Below, piece by piece: positions 1-12,400 of a DNA stretch of 64,000 nt. Origin of the DNA: Oegoconia quadripuncta (lineage: Eukaryota > Arthropoda > Insecta > Lepidoptera > Autostichidae); the NCBI GenBank assembly GCA_949316235.1, contig OX438744.1, forward strand, positions 25,655,578-25,719,577. Direction: 5' to 3'. Each line of letters begins with the position of its first letter. Within the stretch, counting starts at the first letter, position 1. The notes below the pieces were generated by a model. That model saw only the letters and a list, made by a program, of their open reading frames with translations, was not told the origin of the DNA and did not search any database. Position numbers and translations under genes: made by a program.

Positions 1-2560
1 TCTCAAATAGTCGGATGTTCTGGAAGAGAGTTTCAGGAAGTATTTGTCACTAAGGTAGATTCTTCGAAAGTTTAAGGGTGGAATACAGAGTTCGCTTTCC
101 ATGGCGTAAATTGGGGTGTCTCGAATAAAACTTCCACAAAGGCGAAGACATTTGTTTTGAATTACGTCCAATCTCTGGAGGAGCCTAGAGTTGGCGTTGC
201 CGTAAATTATACATCCATAATCAAGTCTAGATCGCACCAGTGCTAAATATAGTCTTCTTAAATGAGTTGGATGGACACCCCACTTTGAACTACTAATGGA
301 ACTAAGGATATTAACGTATGCAATAGATTTTTGTGCAGTTTCTAAAACATGTCGAGTCCAATTCAGGCGACTGTCCACCCAAACACCCAGAAACTTTGTA
401 CAATTTATAACCTCAATTTCAGTGTTTTTTATTCGTATACTAATAGAAGGAACTTTGTATTTTCTGGTAAAAATGCAAAGTTTAGTTTTTGAGAGAGATA
501 TTTCTAATTCAATTTCCTCTAACATTGATTTAATAATGTTAAGACTTGATTGAATGATAGTAGCACAAAAATCAATACTTTGATTAATACAATACAAAGC
601 GAAATCGTCGGCATATTGTGAGACCTTAACTGTCTTAACGAGTGTGTTGCATAACTTAATTGTAACTATATTGAATAATATAGGTGACATCGGGTCACCT
701 TGAGCTAAACCCTGTCTGCTTATTCTTATTATTTCCCTACCATTCCGTAATCTATATATCAAAATTCTTTCTTTTAAAAATTCTCTAATATATTTGCAGA
801 GAAGAGGATCCACATCGAATTCAACTAAAGATGTTATAAGAGGTTCAATTGCCACATTGTTATAAGCGTCACTTATGTCTGCGTAAGCGCATAAAACGTA
901 TTCTTTGTTGATAAACGCTGTTTCTGTGTCTACAGTAAACCTACTAAGATTGTCTTGACATGAAAGACCACGACGGAAACCCAAAGTACTATCATTAAAT
1001 AATTTGTTACTTTCGAAATGATGCTCAAGGCGACGAGCTATCATTAAATTAAAGGTTTTACAGAGGCAGTTGATAAGTGAGATAGGACGATACTTAAGAG
1101 TACCAGTATTTCTTTTTGGTATGGCAATAAGTTTGATCCTACGCCACTGTTCTGGTATCTCACCTTTTTTATAAATATTGTTAAATATATGTAAGAGATA
1201 CTCTTTTGCATTATCCGGTAAATGGCTAATCATAGAATAAGTAATAGTATCTAAACCAGCTGAAGTATCTAGTCTTTTAAGAATCAAATTTAGTTCTGAA
1301 AGTATAAAGTAATGTGGGTTGGAGCCATTAAAATTAAAATCTAAGGACTGCAAGGAAACACTATCAGGAGTGAGTTCAGTTACAAAGGAAACTGCGGCGC
1401 TTTCCGATAAGTAGACTTTAGGACTACGGTAACCCTTAAGCCATCTGAGTTTCCTCCAAACCTCACTACTGGGCATATTGCAGTCTATACTGTCACAAAA
1501 CTGTTGCCAGGAATTCCTTTTTGCAAGTTTAATTAATTTTCGAGCAGTAATTATTTTTTCTCTATAAATTAAGTAATTTTCAACCGTGCGTGATTTCCTA
1601 AATTGCTTAAGAGATAGTCTTCTCTCTGCTATGGCTCTCGATAAATCAGTATTCCACCAGTTTTGGCTTGAACTTGTTAGGGTTGAGACTGATTTTAATA
1701 TTAGGAATGTTTTTACTGGCACTTTCTTCAATTATCTCTATGAGTTTATCGTAGTTACTTTGTACATCTCCCAAATATAATCCCTCACATGCAGATTTTA
1801 TGTGTTGTTTATACTCCACCCAGTTGGCCTTTTTGATGTTTCTTTTGAATTCCGGGTTATTTTGAGTACTGTCTAACGTTTTAATAGAAATAATAAGGTG
1901 ATCACTGCCAAAAGATTCGTTAGTGACGTTCCAATCAAAGTCTAGTGCAAGATCAGCACTACAAAAAGAGATATCAGGGGATGTGCATACTATTCTATCA
2001 TTAAGCTTCGCGCAACGGGTAAAGTCTCCATTGTTAAGAAAGACGTAATTATATTCTATGCTAGTGTCTGATACATGTCTACCCCGTGTGTCAGTTGTGT
2101 ATGACCAAGCCGTGTGGTGAGCATTAAAGTCTCCGACTATTAGAGTTTTCTCAGAGAAATGATTGAAAAGCTCCTGATAGTCCCTAACACTTACTGTAAC
2201 ATTTGAGGGAGAATAGACACCTATGATATGTTGAAGTTTATTGCTATTAAGGACTTCAAGGCACAAAACGTCAATATTATCACAATTTCTTGGAAGAGCT
2301 TTGAGGATACAATTTATAGATTGGTGGACCAGGATAGCCAAACCCCCATATCTATCAGCTCGATCCTTTCTAAAGACAGAGTAACCTGATAAATTAATTT
2401 GATTTTCGCATTCCAACCAAGTTTCAGAAAGAATGCATATGTGTACTTTTTCATTATGTAGATATGAATCTAGTTCACTTAATTTAGGTATTAGGCTTTG
2501 ACAGTTCCATTGTATAATATTAAGCCTGAAACTTATAGACAAGTCCATTAAAACGAACAA
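1..2560 (-). pseudogene. ORF2 endonuclease-reverse transcriptase of the non-LTR element, frameshifted
   Basis: The ATG is at 2560. The first 300 codons form an exonuclease-endonuclease-phosphatase domain, with the motifs ILSETWL, VGDFNAHH and GSDHLI in the expected order. The frame hits a stop at 1646. Just before it, around 1650-1662, a one-base indel shifts the frame, and the reverse transcriptase continues in another frame without obvious further breaks to position 1. Its motifs include GLAQGDPMSP and YADD (604-615). The RT thumb and C-terminal region reach the left edge. The single frameshift suggests fairly recent inactivation. Confidence 0.8.
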
Positions 2561-2613
2561 AAAAATAAAAATAAAATAATAAGAAATAGCTTAAGTACCT
2601 AAAAGTAACTTAC

Positions 2614-3500
2614 TTATTTGTTTTGTGGTTTTCCTTTGCGAGATAAGAGTTTGAGTTTACTTACGATACGTGAGAGTCTGTTCTTAACACTACGACGTGA
2701 GAAGTTAGGTATCAAGTCAGTAAACATTTCAATCAAGGCATCAATTTCCTCTGTGTAACTGTAAGTGATGTCAGATATATTCTTAACTCCATATGTATGA
2801 GAGAGATATTCTTTAACTTGTTTTCCAGATAATGGGTATGATTTACAGGAGTTGGATATAAGGTTTTCCAAGTCGTCCCAATTAATTGAATCCAGGTCAT
2901 TATGTGTTCTCTTGAGTTTCTTTCCACTCTTAGATATGAAAACTTCGTCTGAACTGGACTGGGACAAGTTATCAAAGTCCTCATCACTGTTTTCGTCGAT
3001 AGGTATACTGTCTTCTTTTGTTGTTTCGGACTCCATGAAATCAGTAGAAGTCGAAGGTTCAGTGGGTGGATGCGGACGCTTGAAATGTTGTGTCTCCGTA
3101 GTATCGTGAGTTTTTTGGTTGTTGAAAGCATTCACGTCGTTGATGTTATCTGGGCATTTAGAGGCTACGTGACCGTCTTTTTTGCATATGAAACAAGTCA
3201 TTGTATCTGATGAAAAGTAAATCCAGTAATTCGTTTCTTCAAAGTCAATAGATATTTTTTCTGGAAATCGGGTGAAATCCTCAGGAGTTACGTAAACTTG
3301 TCGTCGGAAGCTTAGAATGTGGTTGTAGCCCGTTTCATTGAGACCAGCACGTAGGAAAGAGATGGGTGACATTGGCGTGATTTGCATTTCTTGCAGTTTC
3401 TTTTCTATTTCGATGTGCGGTATAATGGGGCATACGTTAGATATGATAATACGTTTGTTTCTGCTGATCAGCGGTCGGATGGGTAGTCTTTGATTTTGAA

Positions 3501-3531
<31 letters not shown>

Positions 3532-4045
3532 TCCTTAGACATACACACAGCGCCATCTAGTTCCACAGTAAGCAACTATATGCTTGTGTTGTGGATACCA
3601 GATGGTTGATATAATACATAAATACATTTTTTTTGTAAATAAATACTTATTATAAATGAAAACATCCATAACTCGGGTACACATGTCCGTATTCATCACA
3701 CAAACATATGCCCCTAGCGGGATTCGAACCCGCAACCTTTTGGTATAGTGGTCAGAGTTGCTAACTATTACACCAAACAGGTCGTTTTGTGACATATTTT
3801 TTATTGTCAATGATCTCGTCAGCGATTAACTTTGAGGAAACGTAGATACAAATTCTATTGTTTGATATTCTTGACAAAAAGCGGATTTGGGATGGATCGA
3901 TTATTCTTCCTAAAGCTTGAGCATACTCTTTAATTTGTACGTTTTCTAATGCATCGATGACAATTGCTTGGTCCTTTTTTGGGAACATGGTGTTTTGTGT
4001 CACAGTAGCATAACTAGGGCTATTAATTGACGTTTGGGAGTTCAT
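2614..4045 (-). pseudogene. ORF1 (Gag-like, CCHC knuckle) of the non-LTR element, split by a SINE
   Basis: The frame opens at an ATG at 4045 and runs about 90 codons to the border of a SINE near 3786. Coding resumes near 3500 and continues to the stop at 2614. The downstream part holds a zinc knuckle with the pattern C-x2-C-x4-H-x4-C (read CFICKKDGHVASKC, around 3200-3155), typical of the nucleic-acid-binding ORF1 proteins of Jockey-like elements. A Ser/Asp/Glu-rich stretch and a basic C-terminus follow. An ATG at 3387 opens the downstream piece on its own, but this is just an internal Met. The SINE sits between the RNA-binding-like N-terminal part and the knuckle part. Confidence 0.75.
3505..3786 (-). 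mobile_element. tRNA-derived SINE, family A, inserted in ORF1
   Basis: Read on the minus strand, the copy starts with ACGACCTGTTTGGTG, has a pol III B-box core GGTTCGAATCCCGC near 3730, a body containing AGCGCCATCTAG-type sequence, and ends in (AAAT)n at 3505-3530. Other copies lie at 36356-36625 (plus), 45570-45668 (minus, head only), 46615-46803 (minus, deleted) and 63805-64000 (minus, interrupted). The tRNA-like head is part of the SINE and not a tRNA gene. I could not fix the target duplication. Confidence 0.8.
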
Positions 4046-4355
4046 TTTGTTCCTGTAGTCAGAAACGTTTAGAAATGTGCGATATTATTACTTACTACTA
4101 TTGAAACAAAAGTCCGATTCCATCATTAGGCACTTTACACAATGAGGGTAGGAATAACACTTGTGAAAATATAGTTTACTAGCACGCGTAAGTAACGTCC
4201 GGTCTCGGTGACAGGTCAACGCGCACTGGAACTGAACTCTTAAAAAAGGAACAATCCTCTAGTTGCTTACACATTCTTCTATAGTGATTAGTGAAATCTC
4301 TTTATATCTTACGACAGAACGATTTTTATACCATTTCTTTTAAAAATCATTCCAG

Positions 4356-7300
4356 TTGATCAAACTCCGCCGTCCTTACACGTTCGGACCAGACAAGATG
4401 GAGGTGACGGTGGAAGGAGTCCTGGCCAGCGTAGTGCGTCAGGAGGTGACCGTCTTCAAGCCTGTACTGAGCATCAATGACGCTGAAGATAGGCCGGTTT
4501 TCCGCGTCAAGGGGCCCGCTCTCACCAGCGGAGAGTGCGACTATGATGTCAGTATATTTAAATAGTATTTTCTACCAACTACCCGCCTCCGTGGCTCAAT
4601 CTAAACAACATTGGGTTTACGAATCGGAGGTCGCGGGTTCGATCCCCAGCGGGGTACATATTTAAGTACTCGGTTTGGTTGGTGGTAGGGCATTTTAAGG
4701 GCCTGGCTAGCTACCACCATCTTATCTAAATCTGCTGCCAAACAGCAATGTTAATAGCATTGTTGTGTTCCTGTAGTCAAAGATAAAATAACCAGTTCCC
4801 CAAATGTTGGGGTTTCCAGGTCAGTACACTTCCACCTTCGGCCTCATCTTCACTTAACATCAGGTGTGATTGAGGTCAAGTGCTAACCCGTTGTGCATAA
4901 AAAAAAATATATTTGTAGGCGAGTGCCATTATAAATTTTCTAATCAAACTCTTTGGTCTGGCTTCATTGGTTCTAGGTCCCTACTTGAAATAAAAAAAAA
5001 CAAGTGGGCAGTAAGGTTATGACGAAAATAAATTTTGCGGATGGGCATAATAAAATCATTTTCAGCTTTATGAGTAAGGAATTATCGTGTAATTTCACTT
5101 CAGCAACATTTTACTTCACTTTCTATCGCCATATAGACCAATTATCTCTCTCTGTAAGTGATGCATTTTTTGACAACATTCGTTCCAAACTCCCATTTTA
5201 ACATCAATTAAGTGTTGCCATTTTGATTGTCTCAACGACCCGGTCCATCCATACGCAGTAATAATATATGTCTATGTATGAGAGCTTAGTCAATATTGAC
5301 TATGTTGGTCTATTGCACAATTATCATCTATATTCCGAACGCATACTGAATACTCACAAGTGCTTGTGAGACGCTGCGCTGCTAGCATAAGGCGCCACGC
5401 AGTCGATTTTGTAAATTTTACGTTGTTTACATTGAAACACGGAGGCGATTAAACCGTTGGCCTTCAGTCTCATCTTCGCTAAACTTCAGGTGTGATTGAG
5501 GTTAAGCTAACCCGTTATGCATAACAAAAAGGCCTGTAATTTCGTTATGGATCAACCTCATGGCTCCTTTGCATTTTATCAGATCTTCACCCGCGATAAA
5601 AAGAAGGTGGCTGTGATCACCAAGAAGCTGGGCGGACTGAGGGATGCGTTCACCAACGCAGACAACTTCCACATCCAGTTCCCCAAAGACCTGGACGTAC
5701 GCTACAAGGCCGCCATCATTGGGACCTGCTTTCTTATAGTAAGTTTCTTATTGCGTGTGACCTTCAATTACAAGGATAACAATTGAAAGTTAGTAGGTTG
5801 GAAATGAGCTCTAAAAGAATACGAATTTGTGAAATAGAACACCACTTTAACCTTCTAGCATTTACTTAAACGTATGATAACCTTGCCAAGTCTAAATTGT
5901 GGAATTTTTTTTTTTAATTTCTAGTGATGAAATTATGATTATCAGAAGGTTTACGTTACGAAAAATGTTACATTTTTTTTTCTTGACGCGCTATATCTAT
6001 TCGCACGCATGGAAAATGGCGCGAACTAGATCGACCAACAGCCAATATTAAAAGTGAAAAAGTATATAGTAGTTTGTTTTTGTAACATAATTAATTGAAT
6101 TAAGGCTAGGTATATCAGTAAATTTAGATATTCATTTATCATCACAATTTAGAAAACGCATTTTCTTTTTCGTTCATTATGTAGAACACATTTTGTCACA
6201 TGAAATCCGAAAAAAAAAACATTATTACCCGATTAAATATGAAGGGCTTTGTCTTCATACACCTAACTTACAATGAGAGACATGTTTAACGCAGTCAGGT
6301 TGTTATTATAGCACTTGTTCTGTAATATAATGAAAAAACACGCGTGTTTAATATCCTAGATTATGAGCCTAAAGGCGGTGCGGTGTAAAAAGAACAACCT
6401 TACGTGTACCTAAGTGTGTTGTAAACATCTTTATTTACATTGTACACACATTATATTGTCATTATGTATTGAGATGCAATAGTTAAACCATTTATTTCTT
6501 TAAACAGATCAGCATAAACATTGCTCTGATTGCTCTTTTTTGTAGAACAAATACATCACTACTACTTTTCAATGTTTAGGTATTCTATTTTCTATATAAG
6601 AAGTTAATAAGTCGAGGGTTACCCTGCACCAAATAATTTTCCAATTTAAATAAAACTATGTTTCTTTTGAAAGATCGCAAAATGCACCGACTGCATCGTC
6701 GAATATAAATACGTACACTCTTAAATAGAAACTCAAGTCATTTATATTACATAATATTGCAGAAGAAACAATATATTCTTACCACTTTTCTGAAACTGTA
6801 TTTTCTTATCTGTTGTGCAATAAAGTGTATTTGTATTGTATTGTATTTTATATATTTCATTTAATATCGAGCTGGTTACGTCCATTTTTTTTATGATTAA
6901 CTGGATACGGGTTTAAACACAATCTCACCTGATGGGAAGTGACGATATGGCCGAAGATGAAGCACGCGATCTCAGTAGATGCCACGTAGATTCCTATTCA
7001 CCCTGCTCTTGAAGATCCCGAGGTTGTAGGATTCAGGGAAGACTGACGCCGGAAGGGAGTTCCATGCCTTGGCTGTTCGCATTATCATGGATCCATTATC
7101 ATTCAAATAGTAATATAGTATCTTTAATACTCTAAATGTATAATATATTTGTTGTGTTAACATTATGTTAATCATTACTATTCCTAAAAGATGCTATTTC
7201 TATGTATGTATGTGTATGGAAATATATGAAATTTATTCACGTAGTTTGTATCTGCATCCCTATTTAATACCGCACAACCTACCTATTTGAAATGTACTGT

Positions 7301-7553
7301 CCTTATACCCAAAGGTTGCCTGGAAGAGATCGCTTTTAGTGATAAGGTCGCCAAATTGTACATTCTATTCTTACCACTTTTCTGAAACTGTATTTTCTTT
7401 TCTGTTGTGCAATAAAATGTATTTGTATTGTATTGTATATCTTTTGACATATATTAGTTTCAAATAAATAAATAAGTGCAACAAAATAAGGCCATCATTC
7501 CATTAAAATATTAACCTGATTATTTTCAGGATTTCCTGTACTACGAGAACTGA
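4356..7553 (+). CDS. Phospholipid scramblase-type protein, gene 1 (5' exons outside window)
   Basis: Three exons are supported: 4356-4547 (after TTCCAG, before GTCAGT), 5583-5738 (after TTATCAG, before GTAAGT) and 7530-7553 (after TTTTCAG, ending in TGA). All junctions are phase 0. The product carries the scramblase signature ADNFHIQFPKDLDVRYKA, followed by a hydrophobic segment that crosses the last junction (IIGTCFLI then DFLYYEN-stop). This is how PLSCR-family proteins end, with the calcium-binding-like loop and a single C-terminal membrane helix. The family moves phospholipids between membrane leaflets or acts in signalling. Here the central region is encoded by one exon, whereas genes 2 and 3 split it after the VR/VW position. 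The first beta-barrel segment should lie in exons left of the window. Confidence 0.88.
4579..4912 (+). mobile_element. tRNA-derived SINE, family B, full-length copy in scramblase gene 1 intron
   Basis: The head contains a pol III B box (GGTTCGATCCCC near 4637) within GTCGCGGGTTCGATCCCCAG. The body reads GGTTGGTGGTAGGGCATTTT, then TTCGGCCTCATCTTCACTTA, and ends with CCCGTTGTGCATAAAAAAAA. This is the most complete copy in the window and the reference for the fragments at 5458-5528, 17030-17182, 18353-18575 (minus), 22236-22301 with 23307-23550, 45868-46010 (minus) and 62341-62450 (minus). It lies just downstream of the exon ending at 4547. Confidence 0.8.
5458..5528 (+). repeat. 3' fragment of SINE family B upstream of a scramblase exon
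   Basis: Only the 3' third remains, starting in the CCTTCAGTCTCATCTTCGCT motif and ending at TTATGCATAACAAAAA. It ends about 55 bases before the acceptor of the exon at 5583. The stretch from 4913 to 5457 holds no gene. Its part at 5150-5270 resembles 20580-20755, sharing CAACGACCCGGTCCAT, so it is an unnamed dispersed repeat. Confidence 0.6.
5739..7529 (+). other. Last intron of scramblase gene 1, with LINE 3' debris
   Basis: No independent gene is visible. At 6895-7100 the minus strand carries the 3' end of a non-LTR ORF (residues such as NSLPASVFPESYNLGIFKSR). The same family appears on the plus strand at 16618-16755. A 73-base direct repeat ending in TTGTATTGTATTGTAT at 6776-6849 and 7365-7437 looks like two LINE 3' tails with a poly-A signal-like AATAAA. 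The remainder is AT-rich sequence without recognisable structure. Confidence 0.55.
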
Positions 7554-7619
7554 ACTGAGAAACTAGTTCAAGACATTCCCGACGCGTCATAGAGTCTACT
7601 CTTCTATTAAGTAGTCTAC

Positions 7620-7913
7620 AGGGGGCCGATCGCGCTAAGTTTGGACGATAATACCAAAACTAAACCATAACCAAAAACGTTACGTTAATCACAATTCGTT
7701 TCGCGCTAATCATTTGAACGGAAATTAAACTAGTTTTTTTAATACTCGTGGTTAGCTCTAAACATTTCCGTTTGGTTTTACTTTGGTAACGTCAATATAA
7801 TCGTTCACAAAAAATAGCGCGATGCCATTTTTGACATCAACTAAACTAAAGCTAAATCAAAACCAAAAACGTTCCGTTGGCAAGGTAAAACCTTTGTAAA
7901 ACAGCACGATTGG
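7620..7913. mobile_element. Possible MITE with imperfect terminal inverted repeats
   Basis: The left end reads GGGGGCCGATCGCGCT and the right end, reverse-complemented, reads GGGGACCAATCGTGCT, giving about 16-base imperfect inverted ends around a 290-base AT-rich body. The body also contains internal inverted CCAAAAACGTT-like motifs. No ORF is present and the target duplication is not clear, so the superfamily is unassigned. It starts about 65 bases past the stop codon of scramblase gene 1 and may lie in its 3' UTR. Confidence 0.45.
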
Positions 7914-8143
7914 TCCCCATTTCGTACCCGCCGATCTTATTAATATGAAGTGTTTTAAAGCTTTGAGTTTTGTTTAACACGTAGATTACTGCTTGGCTTT
8001 TATATCAGTGTAACATTGTAAGGATAGTATATAAGCTAGGACTGAACATAATAGAACGAGACCAAATATTGTTGAAAATGGTCATAAACTAGGTGACAGA
8101 TTAATTGGTACATGTATTGTACATTACACACGATGTACATATA

Positions 8144-8519
8144 TTGGGTCTTTACCTATGAAATTGGAGTTTTTTTTCTTCGTTAATCATATGTACCAAT
8201 TCCTGCGATTTGAAAGCTATTTCCAAATTTGTTTTTTAAATGGAATATTATTTCAAGGTTTCACATGAAATATTTTTTAATTTCTGGGCTAAACCACATA
8301 TTAAAAAAAATTTGAACAGAGTTCTTTACATGTGCTTCCCATAAATCTTTTAAAAATTAACGCTGCCTATACTTAACTTAATGTTATCCGATAATACACA
8401 CAAAGTTTAGCTAAATTCGGATTTGCCGTTCCCAAAAAAAAAAAAAAATGTTTGTATGGAGAAAACAGTCTTAATGAAATTCTTCATACAAAACGCCAAT
8501 TTCATAGGTAAAGACCTAA
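8144..8519. mobile_element. Tc1/mariner-type MITE with TA target duplication
   Basis: The ends are inverted repeats: left TTGGGTCTTTACCTATGAAA, and the reverse complement of the right end TTAGGTCTTTACCTATGAAA. Both sides are flanked by TA (8142-8143 and 8520-8521), as for Tc1/mariner insertions. There is no coding capacity in the 376 bases. A related copy with a lost 3' end lies at 59151-59630, and an inverted fragment at 59715-59890. Confidence 0.75.
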
Positions 8520-8924
8520 TACATCTGTCAAAATGTTGAAAATAAAAAGAGCCTATTATTATTAAATTGGTACAACAATTTCATAATTTTGACAGTTCCA
8601 ATATCACAGCCTGTGGCTGACTGCCAGGGAATTACCATTGTTAACAAATGTTACCAACCTTGTTCATGAGTCCACTATACCCAAAGAAAGGTATGAGTTG
8701 TGTCGGTAGTCATATGCAGATTACCAATTTGTTACCAAATTGATGTGATGTGGCGAAAATAAGGAATCAGCGGAGTTGGTTAGCCCAAGCCTTTACAAAG
8801 ACGGAAAGAAGTCTCCAGGAAATAGAGTAATTTTGAATTAAGAATAAAAAAAAAACTCAAAGAACTATAATCTGAGATTACATACCATATTATTTGAATT
8901 TGGAACTATCCACGTCAGTGGCAG

Positions 8925-9260
8925 TGACAATTTTTAAACGACTAAAGAGGTGTGCATTATGAGGTTGTATGCGGCTTTATGAAAGGAATTCGGCGAGTGA
9001 TGTAGCATTTTATATAAATTTCTTGCAAAATGGTTGTAAGTATACAAGTAAAGGGAAAGTGAATGTATCTAAATGTATGACTGTGCTTTTGTGTTTCCAT
9101 AAGAAGCCGCCAAAATCTTCCATAATCACAAGATGAAAAATATGAATAATTTATGGAATCACACTTGACACTGCCAGAAATGTCGCCTGAATAGGTTAAC
9201 GATTGCGAATAGTAGGAAGAAAGGAAGAAGAGAGTTGTATCCGAATTTTAAAAAATAATT
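8925..9260 (+). repeat. Unclassified dispersed repeat, shared with 45080-45330
   Basis: Both places share the motifs GCGGCTT, CGGCGAGTGA, ACAAGTGAAGGGAA-like sequence and AAGAAGCCGCCAAAA in the same order. Neither carries an open frame. This copy lies immediately upstream of the LTR retrotransposon, which may have inserted at its border. Between 8520 and 8925 I see nothing recognisable. Confidence 0.5.
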
Positions 9261-9299
9261 GCGGAAAAATGGCGGGCTTCTGCAAAATCATTTGGTACC

Positions 9300-9447
9300 T
9301 TTGATGTTTGTTTGATACGTGGATTCCATAAAAAGACTTATTAAATTCGAGACCATTTATTCGTTCGACTCATAGGTGACATTACAGCCTAATGGCGGGC
9401 TGCCGACCATAGATAATAAAGCATACATAAAGGCCTTATACACGACA
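9300..9447 (-). repeat. 3' LTR of the Gypsy-type element
   Basis: No difference from the 5' LTR was seen over 148 bases on reading both. It is preceded, on the element's strand, by the polypurine tract GGGGAGGA, and its far end abuts GTACC at 9295-9299. An AATAAA signal (minus strand, around 9361-9356) can serve for transcript termination. Confidence 0.9.
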
Positions 9448-9455
9448 TCCTCCCC
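9448..9455 (-). promoter_or_regulatory. Polypurine tract of the Gypsy-type element
   Basis: The element's strand reads GGGGAGGA between the Gag-Pol stop codon (TAA at 9458-9456) and the 3' LTR. It is the expected primer for plus-strand DNA synthesis. The tract abuts both the stop codon and the LTR without spare bases. Confidence 0.7.
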
Positions 9456-12400
9456 TTACAAATTTAGTTTTACAGGTGGTCGCACTATCCTAGAAGATCT
9501 CCTCACCATAGGGGTGCTACCCACAGAACTAGGAGTGGTAGTGACTCTAGGAAGCTCAAATGTTGGAGGCTGAGTTACAGTTTGAGGAACTGACAACTGT
9601 TGTGAACTAGGAGTGGGAACTGGACTTAATTGTAAATCAGTAAAAGGCTCAGGCCGTTGTACTGTTACCGACTCTTCAATGGGCACTATAGGTATTGAAA
9701 CTAGAGGTGATTTAGCTACTTGCCCAGGGAATGGAGCATGACTTATTTGATTCAAATGAACTTTCTTGAGTACTCCATCAATTGACACTAAATATAGTGT
9801 TGCACTTAAGATTTTTACAATAATTCCCCTTAGAGGATAATTTGTTCCACATCTCACTAATACAGCTTCATTCTCTACAAAATGAGGATAACTAGGTAAA
9901 CGTTTAGTAGAATGAGGTGTATGAACAGGATTTAACATAGTCAATAATGTTCTAGGTAAGTAAGACAACAACATGGAATTTGGTGTTTTACAATTGACAG
10001 TTGTCTGAGTATTCCTATAATTCAACAAAAATTTCGACAATTGAAGAGACATGTCTGTTTCATAAGATTCACAACTTAACATTAATTTTTTTAAAGCCTT
10101 TTTTGCGATCTGTACATTTCTTTCAGCTGATCCATTACTGTTTGGATGATACGGTGGAGTCTTAGTCACTTTAATATTTAATTTAGTACAAAACTCTATA
10201 AACTGGTGAGAATCAAACGGTGGACCGTTGTCCGACACTAACTCACAAGGCAAACCAACTATAGCAAAAATTGAATACAATTCTTTTATGACATTTTCTG
10301 CATTACACTGTTTCATAAGTTTAATATCTAACCATTTGGAATATGTATCACAAAATATCATGAAATGCTGCTTTCTATATTCAAAAAAATCAATATGAAC
10401 CCTTTCAAATGGTATAATGGTTTGCGGCCAGGGCATCTTTACATTATTAGGTTTAAAATTGATTAGAGCACAAGGCTCACATGATTGACACTTTAATTCA
10501 ATGTCTTTAGACATTGAGGGCCACCAAAATAGGGACCTGGCTAACATTTTAGTTCGTACCATCCCAGGGTGTCCTTCATGTAATAAATTTAAGACTTGCG
10601 ATTGACAAGTTTGGGGAACAATTAGTCTGGATGTAAATAATAAACACCCATCTACAATAGATATGCCAAACCTGAGTTTATGGTAAGGCATAATTGCTTG
10701 ATCTTTCATGTGATCTGGCCAACCTAGCCTAGTAAATTGTAACACTTTTGACAACACAGGGTCATTGCTAGTTTTCATGGCAATATCAACATGATCGATT
10801 GGAATATCATTTAAAATATTACTGTGATTAATATCAATTGTTACCTTATTGACAGGTAGTCTAGATAATGCGTCTGCATGAGATAAATATTCACTTTTTC
10901 TATGTTCTAAATTATAATCATAATTTTCTAATATCAGAGCCCAATGTTGTAGACGTTGAGTTGCTAAAGTAGGAACATTTTTTGATGGATGTAAAATATG
11001 TTTAATTGGTGCATTATCGGTTACTAAAGTAAAATGTCTCCCCCATAGATACTTATGAAATTTGGTGACTGCATATACTATTCCTAATGCTTCTCGGTCT
11101 AACTGAGAGTACCCTTGTTGCACTTTTGTCAGTGAACAGGATGCAAATGCTACTGGTCTTTCTATTGGCTTAGAATATTCATCCTCTTGAACTACATGGC
11201 ACAAAACAACACCTAAACCAACAGGACTTGCATCGCTATATATTACTATGGGAAGTGCTGGATTGTAGTGAACAAGTAGATTACTTTTTAACAATTTCTG
11301 TTTTGACAATTCAAATGCTAATTGATGACTTTTATTCCAAGACCATTTAGTATTCTTTTCTATTAACTCACGTAAAGGTTTAACTAATGTACTTAAATTA
11401 TCAATATAATTATTGTAGTAATTTAACATACCCAAGTAAGACCTTAATTCTTTAATATTCTGTGGTGTTTTAGCATTGACTATTGCTGAAACCAGAGATG
11501 GACTCGGGGTCCTACCTTCAGCACAAATGATGTGACCCAAATATTCAACTGAAGATGAAAACCACTTGCATTTCTCAAAGTTAACACGGACATTATGATA
11601 ACTTAATTTTTCTAAGACTTTGACTACTGTGGCATAACATTCTTCAAAACTATCACCTTTTATTAAGATGTCATCGATATAACAACATGTATTTTTGATC
11701 CCTGACAATATTTGATCCATAATATTTTGAAAAATGGCTGGTGCTGAAGCTATTCCATAAATGAGTCTGTTATATCTATACAATCCCTTGTGGGTATTGA
11801 CTGTTAAAAGTTGTTGGCTATCTTTACTGGCTAATAATTGAGTGTACGCATCTGACAAATCAAGAACAACAAATACTTTACCATTGGCTAAGGTTGTGAA
11901 AACATCCTCTACTTTAGGGAGCGGGTAATAATCAACCTTTAAATTTGGATTCACTGTTTTCTTAAAATCTACACACAATCTGTATGATCCATCACTTTTC
12001 CTAACAGGGACTAAGGGTGAAGCCCATTCTGAATGACTGACTTTGTATACTTTTCCATCCCTTTCCAATTTGTCAATAGACTCGGATATTGTATCGACAA
12101 TGTTATAAGGCAATGGGTAAGGTTTTTGAAACAGGGGTGTGGCTTCTTCTTTTAAATTTAACTTTGCTTCAAAACCAACTATATTTGACGACTTGTCCTT
12201 ACTGAAAACATTAGAAAACTTATCTTTCAACTTTTGTACAATTTCATTGATAAATTCAGACTTTGTTTGATTATGACTGACTGACTTTGACTTGTTCCTC
12301 TCTTGAATATAACATAAATTTTTATTTTCATTTAAATCTGACATTGAATTTTTTCCCTGACTGTACTTTATAGACTCTTCCTTTTGATTAAAATTTGACA

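Larger units (their letters stand above)
1..4060 (-). mobile_element. APE-type non-LTR retrotransposon, cut by the left window edge
   Basis: Two consecutive minus-strand reading frames have the layout of a Jockey/CR1-like non-LTR element: an ORF1 with a CCHC knuckle (about 4045-2614), then an ORF2 with an apurinic-type endonuclease followed by a reverse transcriptase (2560 to the left edge). The gap between the ORFs is about 50 bases. Coding similarity runs to position 1, so the 3' end lies outside the window. ORF1 carries a SINE insertion and ORF2 a frameshift, so this copy is dead. It lies upstream of the first visible exon of scramblase gene 1, probably in one of its introns. The clade is an inference from domain order. 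Confidence 0.85.

Noticed and set aside
3715..3780. tRNA gene-like sequence with GGTTCGAATCCCGC
   Set aside because: The same head occurs at 36356 and 45570, joined to a SINE body and (AAAT)n tail. It is a SINE promoter and not a functional tRNA.
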